Source of the DNA: Gemmatimonadota bacterium
GTDB taxonomy: Bacteria; Gemmatimonadota; Gemmatimonadetes; Gemmatimonadales; GWC2-71-9
Assembly (NCBI GenBank): GCA_003222035.1
Contig: QHUS01000066.1
Coordinates: 1-59,961 of the forward strand
Length of the DNA: 59,961 nt
Reading direction: 5' to 3'
The notes under the pieces were generated by a model. The model was not told where the DNA came from. It made no database searches and was given only the letters and a program-made list of their open reading frames with translations. A program made the translations under genes and the position numbers. This document shows, piece by piece, positions 47,478-57,011 of the stretch; positions within the stretch are counted from its first letter, which is position 1; each line of letters starts with the position of its first letter.

Positions 47478-49217
47478 TTACTTCGCCGCCTTCGGCAGCC
47501 CGAAGACGAATACCGAATTACCTAGCGGATAACTGATCTGGAAGTTCCCGCCCGCCGCGACGGCGACGAACTCCTCGCCGTCCACCTCGAACACGGAGGG
47601 CGCGGCGTTCGCACCCGCGCCGCAGTTGAACGACCAGAGGACAGCGCCGGTCTTGGCGTCGTACGCCTTGAACCAGCCGTTGCCCTCGCCGGTGAACACC
47701 AGCCCGCCCGCCGTAGCGGTAGCGCCGCCCATCATCGGCAGCTCGGTCTTCGCCTGCCACGCGATCTTGCCGGTGTTCAAGTCGACGGCGCTGACGAGCC
47801 CGTACTCGCCCGAGTAGCCGCCTTTCGCATCCGGGACGCGGACAAACGCGCTGCCGAGCCATAGCCGGCCCTTCTCCCACGGGGCGTAGTGCACCTTGTA
47901 GTGCATCGGCTGATGCAGGGCAACGGTGTAGGCATAGGCCAGGTCGGGATGCACCGCGATCGGGGACCATTCCTGGCCGCCGTTGGCGCCCGGGAGCATG
48001 AACACCCCCTCGGCCGTGGGCTGCGTGTACATGTTCTGCTGCGGCACGAACGCGGCCGACCGGCGAATCAGCTTGCCAGTGGCCGCGTCGAGCACGTACA
48101 CGAAGCCGGTCTTGCCGGCTTCCACGACGGCCTTCTTGCCGCCGACCATGGCGATCACGGGCGGGCTGACCACGTCCAGGTCCCACACGTCGTGTGGGAC
48201 TTCCTGGTAGCCCCACTTGAACTTGCCGTTGGTGGCGTCGATCGCGACGACGCTCTCACTCCAGAGGTTGTCGCCCGGGCGAATCGAGCCGTCCAGATCG
48301 GGCGACGGGTTGCCGATCGCGACGTACAGCGTCTTGGTCGCTTCGTCGTATGCCGGGGTCATCCACATGGACGCGCCGCCCGTCTTCCACGCGTCGGCGT
48401 TCTTGGCGGAGTCGGCCTTTTCCTTGGCGATGTCGCGCTTCAAGTCGTCGCCCTCGGGCGTCGTCTTGGACCACTTGCCCCACCAGCCGCCGTCTTCGGG
48501 CGCGGGGATCGTGTAGAAGGTCCAGACGAGGGCGCCCGTCGCCGCATTGAACGCTTTCACGTAGCCGCGGATTCCGTACTCGGCGCCCGAGGTGCCGATG
48601 ATCACATTATCGCCGATCACGAGCGGGGCCATGGTCTCCGTGTAACCCGCCTCGGGCCCGTCACCGACCTTCACGGCCCACTTTTCCTTCCCGGTGGTCG
48701 CGTCGAGCGCCACCAGCTCGTCGTCGAGCGTTCCCACGAAGACGGAGCCGCCGGACACGGCGACGCCACGGTTGTTGGGCCCGCAGCACGCGGTGCTCAC
48801 CGGCGCGTTCTTGTGCTCGTAGTGCCACAGCATCTTCTGGGTGCGCAGGTCGAACGCCCGCACGATGTTGTTCGGCGTCGCGGGCGACGTGATGTACATG
48901 ACGCCGTTGACTACGATCGGCGTGGTCTCGAAGCTGCCCAGCCGCTCCGAGCCGTGGGTGTACACCGCCCGGGCGACGAGATTCTTGACGTTGGTCGTGT
49001 TGATCGTCTTGAGGGGGGAGTAGCGGTTGTTCCAGTAGTTGTGCCCGTACATCAGCCAATCACCGCTGGCCGCGGCGTTCAGCAGCATCTCGTTAGTGAC
49101 CGCGGTATGGGTGAGGGGGGCCGCCGGGTCCGCAACGCCTCCCGACCCCTGCCCACACAGCGGTGCCGCGACGAGCGCCGCGACCGCGACAGCCGCGGAC
49201 CATCGAGCCCGATACAT
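47478..49217 (-). CDS. PQQ-dependent alcohol dehydrogenase-like quinoprotein
   Basis: A 579-residue exported eight-bladed propeller. Signal peptide to about residue 25, PQQ-domain start GDWLMYGHNYWNNRYSPL, the vicinal disulfide STACCGPNNRG, RPGDNLWSESVVAID and PHDVWDLDVVSPP carrying the catalytic region. No cytochrome c domain is attached, so an external electron acceptor is needed. Probable substrate is an alcohol or sugar; not assignable. ATG 49217 has GGAGGT before it. No PQQ synthesis gene is in the window. Confidence 0.88.
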   Translation of the reverse strand: MYRARWSAAVAVAALVAAPLCGQGSGGVADPAAPLTHTAVTNEMLLNAAASGDWLMYGHNYWNNRYSPLKTINTTNVKNLVARAVYTHGSERLGSFETTPIVVNGVMYITSPATPNNIVRAFDLRTQKMLWHYEHKNAPVSTACCGPNNRGVAVSGGSVFVGTLDDELVALDATTGKEKWAVKVGDGPEAGYTETMAPLVIGDNVIIGTSGAEYGIRGYVKAFNAATGALVWTFYTIPAPEDGGWWGKWSKTTPEGDDLKRDIAKEKADSAKNADAWKTGGASMWMTPAYDEATKTLYVAIGNPSPDLDGSIRPGDNLWSESVVAIDATNGKFKWGYQEVPHDVWDLDVVSPPVIAMVGGKKAVVEAGKTGFVYVLDAATGKLIRRSAAFVPQQNMYTQPTAEGVFMLPGANGGQEWSPIAVHPDLAYAYTVALHQPMHYKVHYAPWEKGRLWLGSAFVRVPDAKGGYSGEYGLVSAVDLNTGKIAWQAKTELPMMGGATATAGGLVFTGEGNGWFKAYDAKTGAVLWSFNCGAGANAAPSVFEVDGEEFVAVAAGGNFQISYPLGNSVFVFGLPKAAK

Positions 49218-49306
49218 AATGCTACCTCCGGTGAAGGTCGACAATTTTCAGGAGTGGGGTTTTAACCGCTCCACCGGGGCGCGTCAAGGGAGCGCGATTT
49301 CCGGCG

Positions 49307-50029
49307 CTAGTGGGGGCGGCGCAGCATCCGATTCCAACGAATCCGCAACGGATCGGTCGCGATGCTGAGGTAGATGATCAGGGGCTTGCCCACGATGTGG
49401 GCGCGCGGCAGGAAGCCCCAGAATCGGCTGTCGTACGACTCGTCGCGGTTGTCCCCCATCACGAAATAGTGCCCCGGAGGGACTACGATCGGACCCCAAT
49501 CATGGGTCGAGGGGTGGTAGTGGGCGGAGTCGCGGCCCACGTACTGCGGCAGCTGCCACGCGCGGATCTTCTCAAGCTGCGCCGGATCGTCGCCGTGGCT
49601 TCCCAGGTGCAACGCGTAGGGCTCGTCGAGGCGGCGGCCGTTGCGATACACGGTGTCGTGTTTCATCTGGAGCGTGTCCGATGCGGCGCCGATCACCCGC
49701 TTCACGATGTTCAGGTTCGGCGTCGAGTCCTCGACCGAGCGGAACACCACGATGCCATCGCGCTGCGGCTCCGCGAAACTGGGCGCGCGGCAGCAGCGAA
49801 ACCCGATCAGCGGGACCTCGAACTCCCCTCCGTAGATCACCTTGCTCACGAACAGGAAGTCACCGACGAGCAGCGTGTTCTCCATGCTCGCCGATGGGAT
49901 GCGGAACGCTTCGATCAGGTAGGAGCGCAGCACGATCCAGATGCCCACCGCGACCGCGATCGACCCGGCCCAGCTGTTGGTCCAGCGGTTGAACGCACGC
50001 AGCCGCTCGAGCAGCGAGGGTCGGTCCAT
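49307..50029 (-). CDS. lepB: signal peptidase I
   Basis: Membrane protease that removes Sec and Tat signal peptides. The 240-residue protein has one N-terminal membrane helix (GSIAVAVGIWIVLRSYLIEAF), the catalytic Ser motif RIPSASMENTLLVGD, the catalytic Lys in NIVKRVIGAASDTL and the box VMGDNRDESYDSRFWGFL. Length and motifs are complete. Monocistronic, divergent from the gene at 50108. Confidence 0.95.
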   Translation of the reverse strand: MDRPSLLERLRAFNRWTNSWAGSIAVAVGIWIVLRSYLIEAFRIPSASMENTLLVGDFLFVSKVIYGGEFEVPLIGFRCCRAPSFAEPQRDGIVVFRSVEDSTPNLNIVKRVIGAASDTLQMKHDTVYRNGRRLDEPYALHLGSHGDDPAQLEKIRAWQLPQYVGRDSAHYHPSTHDWGPIVVPPGHYFVMGDNRDESYDSRFWGFLPRAHIVGKPLIIYLSIATDPLRIRWNRMLRRPH

Positions 50030-50107
50030 GGAGACCGCAAGCTAGGGGCGCCCTGGCACGCGGGCAACCGTCGCCAAGCGGCGATTCTGGGTATACTAGA
50101 AGCTCGC

Positions 50108-50428
50108 ATGAGCAACCCCAGCGCTCCGCGCCGCCCGCAGCCACCGCTGATGGACGCCCTCGGCAAGCTCTGCACCGAGGGCAAGCAGCTCGCTGACTAT
50201 CTGTGGCAGGTGCCGAAGGACGAGGCCGCGCGCCAGAAGATCGTTGCGATCCTCGACCAGATCAGCGCCGCGGCATCGAAGCAAGGACGAACGGAGATGC
50301 CGCGCATCTGTGAAGAGCTCAAGACCGCCGCCAAGGCGAGCCCCAGCCCGCAACAGGTGGACCTCCTGGTGACCGGGTTCGACCGGCTCATGAACCTGTG
50401 GCAGGCCGCCAAATCAGGCTTGCTATGA
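50108..50428 (+). CDS. small helical protein coupled to transketolase
   Basis: A 106-residue, apparently all-helical protein ([53 protein letters not shown]). The size and helix pattern suggest a four-helix bundle such as a phosphotransfer domain, but no conserved His is evident. Its stop overlaps the transketolase start (ATGA), so the two are translated together. Function unknown. Confidence 0.6.
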   Translation: MSNPSAPRRPQPPLMDALGKLCTEGKQLADYLWQVPKDEAARQKIVAILDQISAAASKQGRTEMPRICEELKTAAKASPSPQQVDLLVTGFDRLMNLWQAAKSGLL

Positions 50429-52482
50429 CGACGCAGCCTACCGTTGCGCCGCCCGCCCCGTCCCTCGACCAGCTGAGCATCAACACAGTCCGCACCCTCG
50501 CGATGGACGCGGTGCAACGGGCCGACTCCGGTCATCCCGGCACGGCCATGGCGCTCGCGCCTCTCGCGTACGTGCTGTGGCAGCGACACCTGCGGTACAA
50601 TCCCGCGAACCCCGACTGGTTCGGCCGAGACCGCTTCGTGCTCTCAGCGGGGCATGCCTGCGTGCTGCTGTACGCCGTCCTCTACCTCACCGGCTACGAC
50701 CTCTCGCTCGACGACCTGAAGCAGTTCCGCCAGTGGGGCAGTCGCACACCAGGCCATTCCGAGCACGGGCTGACGCCCGGCGTCGAGGCCACGACGGGCC
50801 CCCTGGGCCAGGGCGTGGGGAACGCCGTCGGGATGGCGCTCGCGGAAGCGCACCTCGCGCAGCGGTTCAACCAGCCCGGCCAGGCTATCGTCGACCATTA
50901 CACGTACTTCCTCGCCTCCGACGGGGACCTGATGGAGGGCGTGTCGCACGAAGCCGGCTCGCTGGCCGGCCACCTGAGGCTGGGCCGCCTGATCGGGATC
51001 TACGACGACAATCACATCACCATCGATGGCAAGACCGATCTCACGTTCTCCGACGACACGGCGCAGCGCTTCGAGGCGTACGGCTGGCACGTCCAGCGCG
51101 TGGCGGACGGCAACGATCTGGGGGCTCTCGACGCGGCCCTCGCCGCCGCCCGGCGCGTCGCCGACCGGCCGTCGCTGATCATGGTGCGGACCCACATCGC
51201 CTACGGCAGCCCGCACAAGCAGGATACACCGGAGGCGCACGGCGCCCCGCTCGGCGAAGAAGAGGTGAAGCTCACGAAGCAGCGCCTGGGGTGGCCCAGT
51301 CTCGAGCCGTTCCACGTGCCCGACGAAGCGTTGGCACACTGGCGCCTCGCGCGGGAGCGCGGTGCCCGCTTGGAAAGCGAGTGGAACAAGACATACGAGG
51401 CGTACCGGCGGGCGCACCCCCAGCTCGCGGTCGAGTTGGACCGTGGCCTTGCGGGCCGGCTCGCGGATGGCTGGGATGCGGAGCTACCGACCTTTGCCCC
51501 GGGCGATGCCCAAGCCACGCGCGCCGCGTCAGGGAAGGTGTTCAACGCCTTGGCGTCCAAGGTCCCCGAGCTCTTCGGCGGCTCGGCCGATCTCGCCGGA
51601 TCCACGAATCTGGTCATCAAGAATGGCGGCGACGTGGCGGCGGGGAGGTGGGGCGGGGACGCCCGCAACGTGCACTTCGGAATCCGCGAGCACGTCATGG
51701 GCGCGATCCTGAACGGGCTCGCGCTGCACGGTGGTGTGCGCCCGGTCGGATCGACATTTCTCATCTTCTCCGATTACATGCGGCCGCCGATGCGGCTCGC
51801 CGCGATGACTCACCTACCGGTGATCTATGTCTTCACGCACGATTCGATCGGCCTCGGCGAGGACGGCCCCACCCATCAGCCGATCGAGCAGCTCACCGCC
51901 CTCCGCGCGATCCCAAATCTGGTGGTCATCCGGCCAGCGGACCCCACCGAGACGGTCGAGGCTTGGCGGACGGCGATGCTCACGCGCACAGGCCCGGTCG
52001 CGTTGGTACTGACGCGCCAGAAGGTCGCCGTGATCGACCGGACGAAGTATGCGCCTGCGAACGGCCTGCGGCTGGGCGGCTACGTGCTGGCGGACGCCGA
52101 CACGGGCGGCATGGGCGGCGCGGGCGGCGGGGCGGCGATCATTCTCATGGCCAGCGGTTCCGAGGTGGAGCTGGTGCTCGGCGCGTACGAGCGGCTCAGC
52201 GCGGAGGGGCTCGCCGTGCGTGTCGTGAGCATGCCGTCAATGGAGCTGTTCGCCAGGCAGCCGCAAGAGTACCGCGACGCCGTGCTTACGCCCGCAGTCG
52301 GAGCCCGACTCGCAGTGGAAGCAGCCGCGCCGCAGCCGTGGTATCGCTGGGTGGGAGACCGGGGCGTCGTCATGGGAATCGAGCGGTTCGGAGCGTCGGC
52401 ACCATACCAGCGGATCTACCAGGAGTTCGGGCTGACGGTGGAGAACGTGGTGAGGAGTGCGATGGAATTGCTGGGCCGCTAG
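50425..52482 (+). CDS. tkt: transketolase
   Basis: Thiamine-diphosphate enzyme of the pentose phosphate pathway that moves two-carbon units between sugars. The 685-residue protein shows [21 protein letters not shown], the ThDP motif [20 protein letters not shown], and [19 protein letters not shown] with [18 protein letters not shown] in the second domain. Full length. ATG 50425 is fixed by the ATGA overlap with the small gene upstream. Confidence 0.95.
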   Translation: MTTQPTVAPPAPSLDQLSINTVRTLAMDAVQRADSGHPGTAMALAPLAYVLWQRHLRYNPANPDWFGRDRFVLSAGHACVLLYAVLYLTGYDLSLDDLKQFRQWGSRTPGHSEHGLTPGVEATTGPLGQGVGNAVGMALAEAHLAQRFNQPGQAIVDHYTYFLASDGDLMEGVSHEAGSLAGHLRLGRLIGIYDDNHITIDGKTDLTFSDDTAQRFEAYGWHVQRVADGNDLGALDAALAAARRVADRPSLIMVRTHIAYGSPHKQDTPEAHGAPLGEEEVKLTKQRLGWPSLEPFHVPDEALAHWRLARERGARLESEWNKTYEAYRRAHPQLAVELDRGLAGRLADGWDAELPTFAPGDAQATRAASGKVFNALASKVPELFGGSADLAGSTNLVIKNGGDVAAGRWGGDARNVHFGIREHVMGAILNGLALHGGVRPVGSTFLIFSDYMRPPMRLAAMTHLPVIYVFTHDSIGLGEDGPTHQPIEQLTALRAIPNLVVIRPADPTETVEAWRTAMLTRTGPVALVLTRQKVAVIDRTKYAPANGLRLGGYVLADADTGGMGGAGGGAAIILMASGSEVELVLGAYERLSAEGLAVRVVSMPSMELFARQPQEYRDAVLTPAVGARLAVEAAAPQPWYRWVGDRGVVMGIERFGASAPYQRIYQEFGLTVENVVRSAMELLGR

Positions 52483-52507
52483 AACGCGGAACTCGGCCTT
52501 CCGCGTT
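52483..52507. terminator. hairpin between tkt and hemG, 7-nt repeat type
   Basis: AACGCGGAA (52483-52491), 7-nt loop, TTCCGCGTT (52499-52507), a perfect 9-bp stem at a convergent junction. The arms match the GCGGAAC unit of the array at 56588-56664. Confidence 0.7.
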
Positions 52508-53558
52508 ACCGTCCCAGCCGGTTCAAAATCACCCGCGCCGCCTCCCCCCCCGACTTCACGCACGCCGACACCCCGGCGCCGTCGAACCCCGCCCCCGCGA
52601 TCGCCAACGGCGCCAAGCGGGTCAGTCGTTCTCGCACGGCGGCGACCCGCTGGGCGTGCCCGCCGTGGTAACGCGGCAGCCCGCGCCACCAGTGGAACGC
52701 GCGCGTCCAGAGCGGGGGACCGGCGAGACCGAGGATCGCCGTTAGCTCGTTGTGCGCAATCGCACCCGGGTCCTCGTCCACCGCGGTCACGAACGCGCGC
52801 AGTAATGCAAAGCCGTCCGGCGCGCGCTTAGAGTACTTCCGCCACGCGTACGTGCAGGCGCCCACCGCGCCGGACGCATCAGACGCCGCGACAAAGCCCG
52901 TTCCTTCGAGTTTGGCGGGTACCTGGTCCACGCGATACGCCAGTGACACGGTGATGCTGGGGTGGTACACGACGTCCTCGAGCGCGCGCGCACCGGGTAC
53001 GCCGACGCCGACGAGGAGTCGCGCCGCGATCCAGGCCGGCACCGCCAGCACGACCGCCTGCGCTTCGAGCGAGGAGCTCCCTGTCAGAGAGAGGCGCCAG
53101 CCACGCGGAGCAGGCGCCATGCCGCTTACGCCCTGAGTCGTACGCACACGCGGACCGAGCCGGGCGACCAGGGCATCCACGATCTCCTGCATTCCGGCGG
53201 CGAAGCTCGTGAACCCGGCCTGTAGGGGCGCCGTCGACTGAATGCCCAACAACTCGGCTGCCTTACCCTCCGCGATGGGTTCGAGCGTCCGCCCGGTCCA
53301 CATCGTCGAGCCGCGGGCCACTTGGCCCACCAGTCGATCGCCGATCCCGATCTCGCGTGCGAGCTCTTGAATATCCGGCTCTGCCGTGAGGAAGCCGTCC
53401 GGGCCGCCCTCCACAATGAAGCCGTCCCGTTGCTCGGTGAGGACCACCCCCCCGGCCCGCCGCTCGGCCTCGAGCACCACGGCGTCCGCGCCTGCTCGCG
53501 TGAGCTCCCACGCCGCCGACAGGCCGGCGAGTCCCGCCCCCACTACGGCGACGGTCAC
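52506..53558 (-). CDS. hemG: HemY-type protoporphyrinogen/coproporphyrinogen oxidase, short form
   Basis: FAD enzyme that oxidises the porphyrinogen ring. Residues 1-60 form the dinucleotide-binding motif (VAVVGAGLAGLSAAWELTRAG, VLEAERRAGGVVLTE), and the C-terminus has the second FAD motif (IAGAGFDGAGVSACVKSG). At 350 residues it is about 100 shorter than usual: the substrate-domain part between the LPEG-like PIAEGKAAELLG and GMQEIVDALVARL is missing. With HemQ nearby, the substrate is probably coproporphyrinogen III. GTG 53558 overlaps hemH (GTGA). Enzyme activity of the short form is unproven. Confidence 0.83.
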   Translation of the reverse strand: MTVAVVGAGLAGLSAAWELTRAGADAVVLEAERRAGGVVLTEQRDGFIVEGGPDGFLTAEPDIQELAREIGIGDRLVGQVARGSTMWTGRTLEPIAEGKAAELLGIQSTAPLQAGFTSFAAGMQEIVDALVARLGPRVRTTQGVSGMAPAPRGWRLSLTGSSSLEAQAVVLAVPAWIAARLLVGVGVPGARALEDVVYHPSITVSLAYRVDQVPAKLEGTGFVAASDASGAVGACTYAWRKYSKRAPDGFALLRAFVTAVDEDPGAIAHNELTAILGLAGPPLWTRAFHWWRGLPRYHGGHAQRVAAVRERLTRLAPLAIAGAGFDGAGVSACVKSGGEAARVILNRLGR

Positions 53559-54469
53559 AGCCAGCCACGCGCCGCGGCGGTGCTCTGCGCTATCTCGGCG
53601 AGGGCGCCCACGAGCAACGAATCGTCGTTCAGGGACGGTGTGCGCTCGAATTGGACGCCCAAACGGTTCGCGAGCGCGCGGTACATCACATCCACGTCGT
53701 ACAACACCTCCACATGGTCGCACAGGAAGCCGATGGGGACGATGAGAAACGCACGATGGCCTTGTTTCGCCAGGTCCGTCATGACGGCGCCGGCTTCGGG
53801 GCCGAGCCACGGCTCAGCGGTAGCGCCAGCGCTTTGGAACGCGAAGCGCCAGTCGGCCAATCCCACGCGCTGCGCCACCGCACTGGCGCTCGCCCGCAGC
53901 TGGTCGGGGTACGGGTCGCCCGCCGCGACGATCCGCTCGGGGAGGCTGTGCGCCGTGAACAGAACCTGCACCGCGTCGGGGCTCGAGAACCGCCGCAGCG
54001 TCTGGCTCACGCGACTGGCGACCGCATCGAGGAACTTGGGGTGGTCCCCCCAGCTCCGAACCACCGCCGGATCGAGCCGCCCGGCACTCGCCTCGAGCAG
54101 CTTTGTCTCGTAGGCGCCCACCGACATCGTCGAGTAGTGGGGCGCGAGCACGATCCCGACGACCCGCCGGTGTCCCTCCGCCACCATGCGCTCGACGGCA
54201 TCCCGGATGTAGGGATGCCAATGACGCATGCCGATGTGCACCCCGAACCGAGAGCCCAGCGCGCGCTGCACGCCCGCGGCCTGCGCCTCCGTGAGCTCCC
54301 GGATGGGCGAGCGGCCGCCGATCTGGGCGTAGCGCTGCCGGATCTCGTGCACGAATTCCGGGCTCATCGGCCGGCCGCCGCGCACGTCCCGTAGATATGG
54401 CTCGACCTCGTCGAGGCTCGCCGGGCCGCCGTACGCCATCAGCAACACGGCGACCCGTTCAGCCGCCAT
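53555..54469 (-). CDS. hemH: ferrochelatase
   Basis: Inserts Fe(II) into the porphyrin. The 304-residue protein has AVLLMAYGGPASLDEVEPYL at the start, MRHWHPYI, the metal-site FTAHSLPERIV and QSAGATAEPWLGP, then PIGFLCDHVEVLYDVD with the conserved His and Glu. No C-terminal [2Fe-2S] or membrane segment. Given HemQ in the same operon it likely acts on coproporphyrin III. Start ATG 54469 overlaps the hemE end by 11 nt; the stop overlaps hemG. Confidence 0.94.
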   Translation of the reverse strand: MAAERVAVLLMAYGGPASLDEVEPYLRDVRGGRPMSPEFVHEIRQRYAQIGGRSPIRELTEAQAAGVQRALGSRFGVHIGMRHWHPYIRDAVERMVAEGHRRVVGIVLAPHYSTMSVGAYETKLLEASAGRLDPAVVRSWGDHPKFLDAVASRVSQTLRRFSSPDAVQVLFTAHSLPERIVAAGDPYPDQLRASASAVAQRVGLADWRFAFQSAGATAEPWLGPEAGAVMTDLAKQGHRAFLIVPIGFLCDHVEVLYDVDVMYRALANRLGVQFERTPSLNDDSLLVGALAEIAQSTAAARGWL

Positions 54470-55499
54470 GGACCCACTCCACCACCGCCTGCAGCGCTTC
54501 GACCGGCGTCTCGGGCAGCACGCCGTGACCGACGTTGAAGATGTGTCCGGGCCGATCGCCGGCGCGATCGAGCACGGCGCGCACGTGACGCTCGAGCTCG
54601 GCTCGAGGTGCCAGGAGCACCGCCGGATCGAGGTTGCCCTGGATCGCCTTCGCCGGGGAGGCACCGATGCGCTCCCACGCGACGTCGAGTGGGATGCGCC
54701 AATCGACGCCGATCACGTCGCCCCCGGACCGGGCGAAGTCCCCGAGCAGCGCCGCCGTATCGGTCCCGAAATGAATCACCGGCACGCCGCTCGCGCTCGC
54801 CAGCTCGAGGGCCCGCTGGCTGTGCGGAAAGACGTACGTGGCGTAGTCCGTGGGCGACAGGCAGCCGACCCAGCTGTCGAACAACTGCAATGCCTGAGCA
54901 CCGGCGCGCGCCTGAGCCGCGAGGTAGGCCCCCACGAGCTCCGCGAGGCGTCGCATCAGCTCGTGCCAGGCGAGCGGCTCGGCGTACATGAACCGCTTGG
55001 TGAGCGTGAACGTGCGGGTCGCACCGCCTTCGATCGCGTAACTCGCCAGGGTGAACGGCGCTCCCGCGAAGCCGATGAGCGGGACGTGTGGGGGCAACGC
55101 CCGAGACACGGCGCGGACCGCGTCCAGCACGTACGCCAGATCGGTCATAGGGTCCACTGGCGGGAGCTCGAACACCTGGGCCGCCTCCCGGATCGGTCGC
55201 GTGATCTGAGGACCCTCCCCGGCCGAGAACGAGAGGCCGAGGCCCAGCGGCTCGAACGGCAGCAGGATATCGGCGAACAGGATGGCGGCGTCGACGCCGA
55301 GGCGATCGACCGGCTGCAAGGTGACCTGGGCGGCCAGCTCCGGCTTGTGACAGAGCTCCAACAGCGAGTGCTTCTGCCGCAGCGCGCGATATTCCGGCAG
55401 GTAGCGCCCCGCCTGCCGCATGAACCACACCGGCCTGACGTCGGTGGGCTGCAACCGGCACGCTTTGAGGAAACGGCTGTCGTCAGGAATGCGGGGCAA
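54459..55499 (-). CDS. hemE: uroporphyrinogen decarboxylase
   Basis: Removes four carboxyls from uroporphyrinogen III to give coproporphyrinogen III. The 346-residue protein has the diagnostic PVWFMRQAGRYLPEYRALR near residue 23, DAAILFADILLPFEPLG, and FNVGHGVLPETPVEAL at the C-terminus. It overlaps the HemQ-Rieske gene by 17 nt and hemH by 11 nt, so the four heme genes form one coupled unit. Confidence 0.96.
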   Translation of the reverse strand: MPRIPDDSRFLKACRLQPTDVRPVWFMRQAGRYLPEYRALRQKHSLLELCHKPELAAQVTLQPVDRLGVDAAILFADILLPFEPLGLGLSFSAGEGPQITRPIREAAQVFELPPVDPMTDLAYVLDAVRAVSRALPPHVPLIGFAGAPFTLASYAIEGGATRTFTLTKRFMYAEPLAWHELMRRLAELVGAYLAAQARAGAQALQLFDSWVGCLSPTDYATYVFPHSQRALELASASGVPVIHFGTDTAALLGDFARSGGDVIGVDWRIPLDVAWERIGASPAKAIQGNLDPAVLLAPRAELERHVRAVLDRAGDRPGHIFNVGHGVLPETPVEALQAVVEWVHGG

Positions 55500-56574
55500 C
55501 CGTCGGCTCGCGCGCCTCGACAGACGGGGGAGCGATCAGGATCGTGTCACCTTCGAGCTTCACCCGGTACACGGCGAGCGGTAGCACCGGCGGCCCGCCC
55601 AATACGCGGCCAGTCTCCAAGGAGAAGACGCCTTCGTGCCACGGGCATGTGACCGCGCAGCGGTCCGCATCGACCGTGCCCTCCGAGAGGCTCGCCCGTG
55701 CGTGGGTGCAGCGGTTGGCGATCGCGTGCACCGTGCCCCGCACGTTGAACAGCGCCACCGCCTCGGCCCCCGCGTACACGCGCCGGCTCGCGCCTGGCGG
55801 CAGGTCGGCGAGGGTCGCGGCGGGCGTGTACCCGTCCGCCCGGGTCGGCCGGCGCGAAATCGCCTGGGCGGAGCCCGCGCCACCCAGCGTGTCGAGCATG
55901 TCCCACAGCGACATCTGCACGCACGTGAAGGTGGGCGTATCGCGCAGCGTGTACGACGAGGCCTGGCTCTCGCGCAGCTCCATCACCAGGTCGAGAAACT
56001 CGGCCGGGTCGTCGCCCTCGAACGCGACGATGAACTCCTGGTCGTCGAGGCCGTAGGAGTACGTCGTGTTCAGACGGATCGACGGATATTTCCGGCCGAC
56101 GCGGACGTGTTCGTCCATCATCGTCTGGCGTTCCACCTTCGGCAGTGCGTACCAGGCCCGGGTCTTGATGAACGGGTACACGAACAGATAGCGGGCCTCG
56201 CTCGGCCGGATCACGAGGCGCGACGGCTGGCCCAGGTCCTCGGGGAACTCGTAGATCGAGCGGCGGGTCATCGCGAGGTAGCTGTAGGGAAGCGCCAGAT
56301 ACGCGCCCAGGTCCGTGCGATTGAGCGCCGTCTGTAGAGCCACGAGCGAGTCCAGGTTCTCCGCCACCTGCCATAGCAGGAAGTCGCAGTCGCCCCGGAT
56401 GCCGACCAGCCCGTAGGGACGCAGCAGCAGCCGGCCGGCGAAGCTCTCGATCACCTGCCCGAACTCGAGCTTCGAGCTCGCCTGGCGCTCGGCAGGCAGG
56501 CGCCGCCAGGCACTGTCGAGCTTGTAGAAGGCGAAACGGACGACCTGGCGCTTCTCGGCAGGCTTTGACGTCAT
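55483..56574 (-). CDS. hemQ: HemQ coproheme decarboxylase fused to a Rieske domain
   Basis: A 363-residue fusion. Residues 1-230 are a chlorite-dismutase-like HemQ (FVYPFIKTRAWYALP, DEHVRVGRKYPSIRLNTTYSYGL with the proximal His, DQEFIVAFEGD), which turns coproheme into heme b. After a linker, residues about 255-355 are a Rieske [2Fe-2S] ferredoxin with both ligand pairs intact (NRCTHARASL and VTCPWHEGVFSLETG). HemQ normally stands alone. The Rieske part may deliver or remove electrons during the oxidative decarboxylations or protect against peroxide; that is inference. Confidence 0.92.
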   Translation of the reverse strand: MTSKPAEKRQVVRFAFYKLDSAWRRLPAERQASSKLEFGQVIESFAGRLLLRPYGLVGIRGDCDFLLWQVAENLDSLVALQTALNRTDLGAYLALPYSYLAMTRRSIYEFPEDLGQPSRLVIRPSEARYLFVYPFIKTRAWYALPKVERQTMMDEHVRVGRKYPSIRLNTTYSYGLDDQEFIVAFEGDDPAEFLDLVMELRESQASSYTLRDTPTFTCVQMSLWDMLDTLGGAGSAQAISRRPTRADGYTPAATLADLPPGASRRVYAGAEAVALFNVRGTVHAIANRCTHARASLSEGTVDADRCAVTCPWHEGVFSLETGRVLGGPPVLPLAVYRVKLEGDTILIAPPSVEAREPTVAPHS

Positions 56575-56587
56575 GCGGGGAATCTAA

Positions 56588-56664
56588 CGCGGAACGTGGA
56601 AGTGGGAACGCGGACCGTTAGGCCGGCCCCTCTGTTTCGCCTTCCGCGTTCCGAGCTCCGCGCT
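56588..56664. repeat. self-complementary 7-nt repeat array before hemQ
   Basis: Left arm GCGGAAC, GTGGAAG, TGGGAAC, GCGGACC; right arm (56639-56664) is the reverse complement of GCGGAGC, TCGGAAC, GCGGAAG. The right arm encodes the last residues of the small membrane protein (RGARNAEGET). Confidence 0.78.
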
Positions 56665-56815
56665 GCTCTTTCCAGATCTTCCGTGCGACCCACACCCCGA
56701 GCCCGCCGAAGATGATCATCGGCGTGAGCGCGAGCAGCACCGCGGCCCAGAAGTACAACAGCTCCAGGCGGGGATCGTCCCCATGCAGGATGACGGACAG
56801 ATCGAGGAGCGTCAT
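56618..56815 (-). CDS. small membrane protein, one helix
   Basis: A 65-residue protein with one membrane helix (LLYFWAAVLLALTPMIIFGGLGVWVA), a basic cytoplasmic stretch and a repeat-derived tail. ATG 56815 overlaps the upstream small gene (ATGA). Position between cyoE and hemQ suggests a part in oxidase or heme assembly; no family recognised. Confidence 0.6.
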   Translation of the reverse strand: MTLLDLSVILHGDDPRLELLYFWAAVLLALTPMIIFGGLGVWVARKIWKEQRGARNAEGETEGPA

Positions 56816-57000
56816 CGGCCGAGGAAGCGCTTCAGGTGGCGGAGGTAATAGCTGAGTGCTCCGGTGGCGACGGCGAACGCGAGCGCCGTGAGGAGCATGA
56901 GCAGCTCGCCGCTCTGGCGGTAGCTCCATGCCGCCCACAGCGTGAAGCCACCGCAAAAGACGATGGCGCTCGAGATGAGGAGGCGGTGAAAGGGAATCAC
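56812..57000 (-). CDS. small membrane protein, two helices
   Basis: A 62-residue protein with two predicted membrane helices (LLISSAIVFCGGFTLWAAW and LLMLLTALAFAVATGALSYYL) and a basic C-terminus. GTG 57000 is used because it starts just before the first helix; the frame is open further up. It lies 11 nt after cyoE and overlaps the next gene. Likely belongs to the oxidase operon. Confidence 0.6.
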   Translation of the reverse strand: MIPFHRLLISSAIVFCGGFTLWAAWSYRQSGELLMLLTALAFAVATGALSYYLRHLKRFLGR

Positions 57001-57011
57001 GGCCGGTGCCT

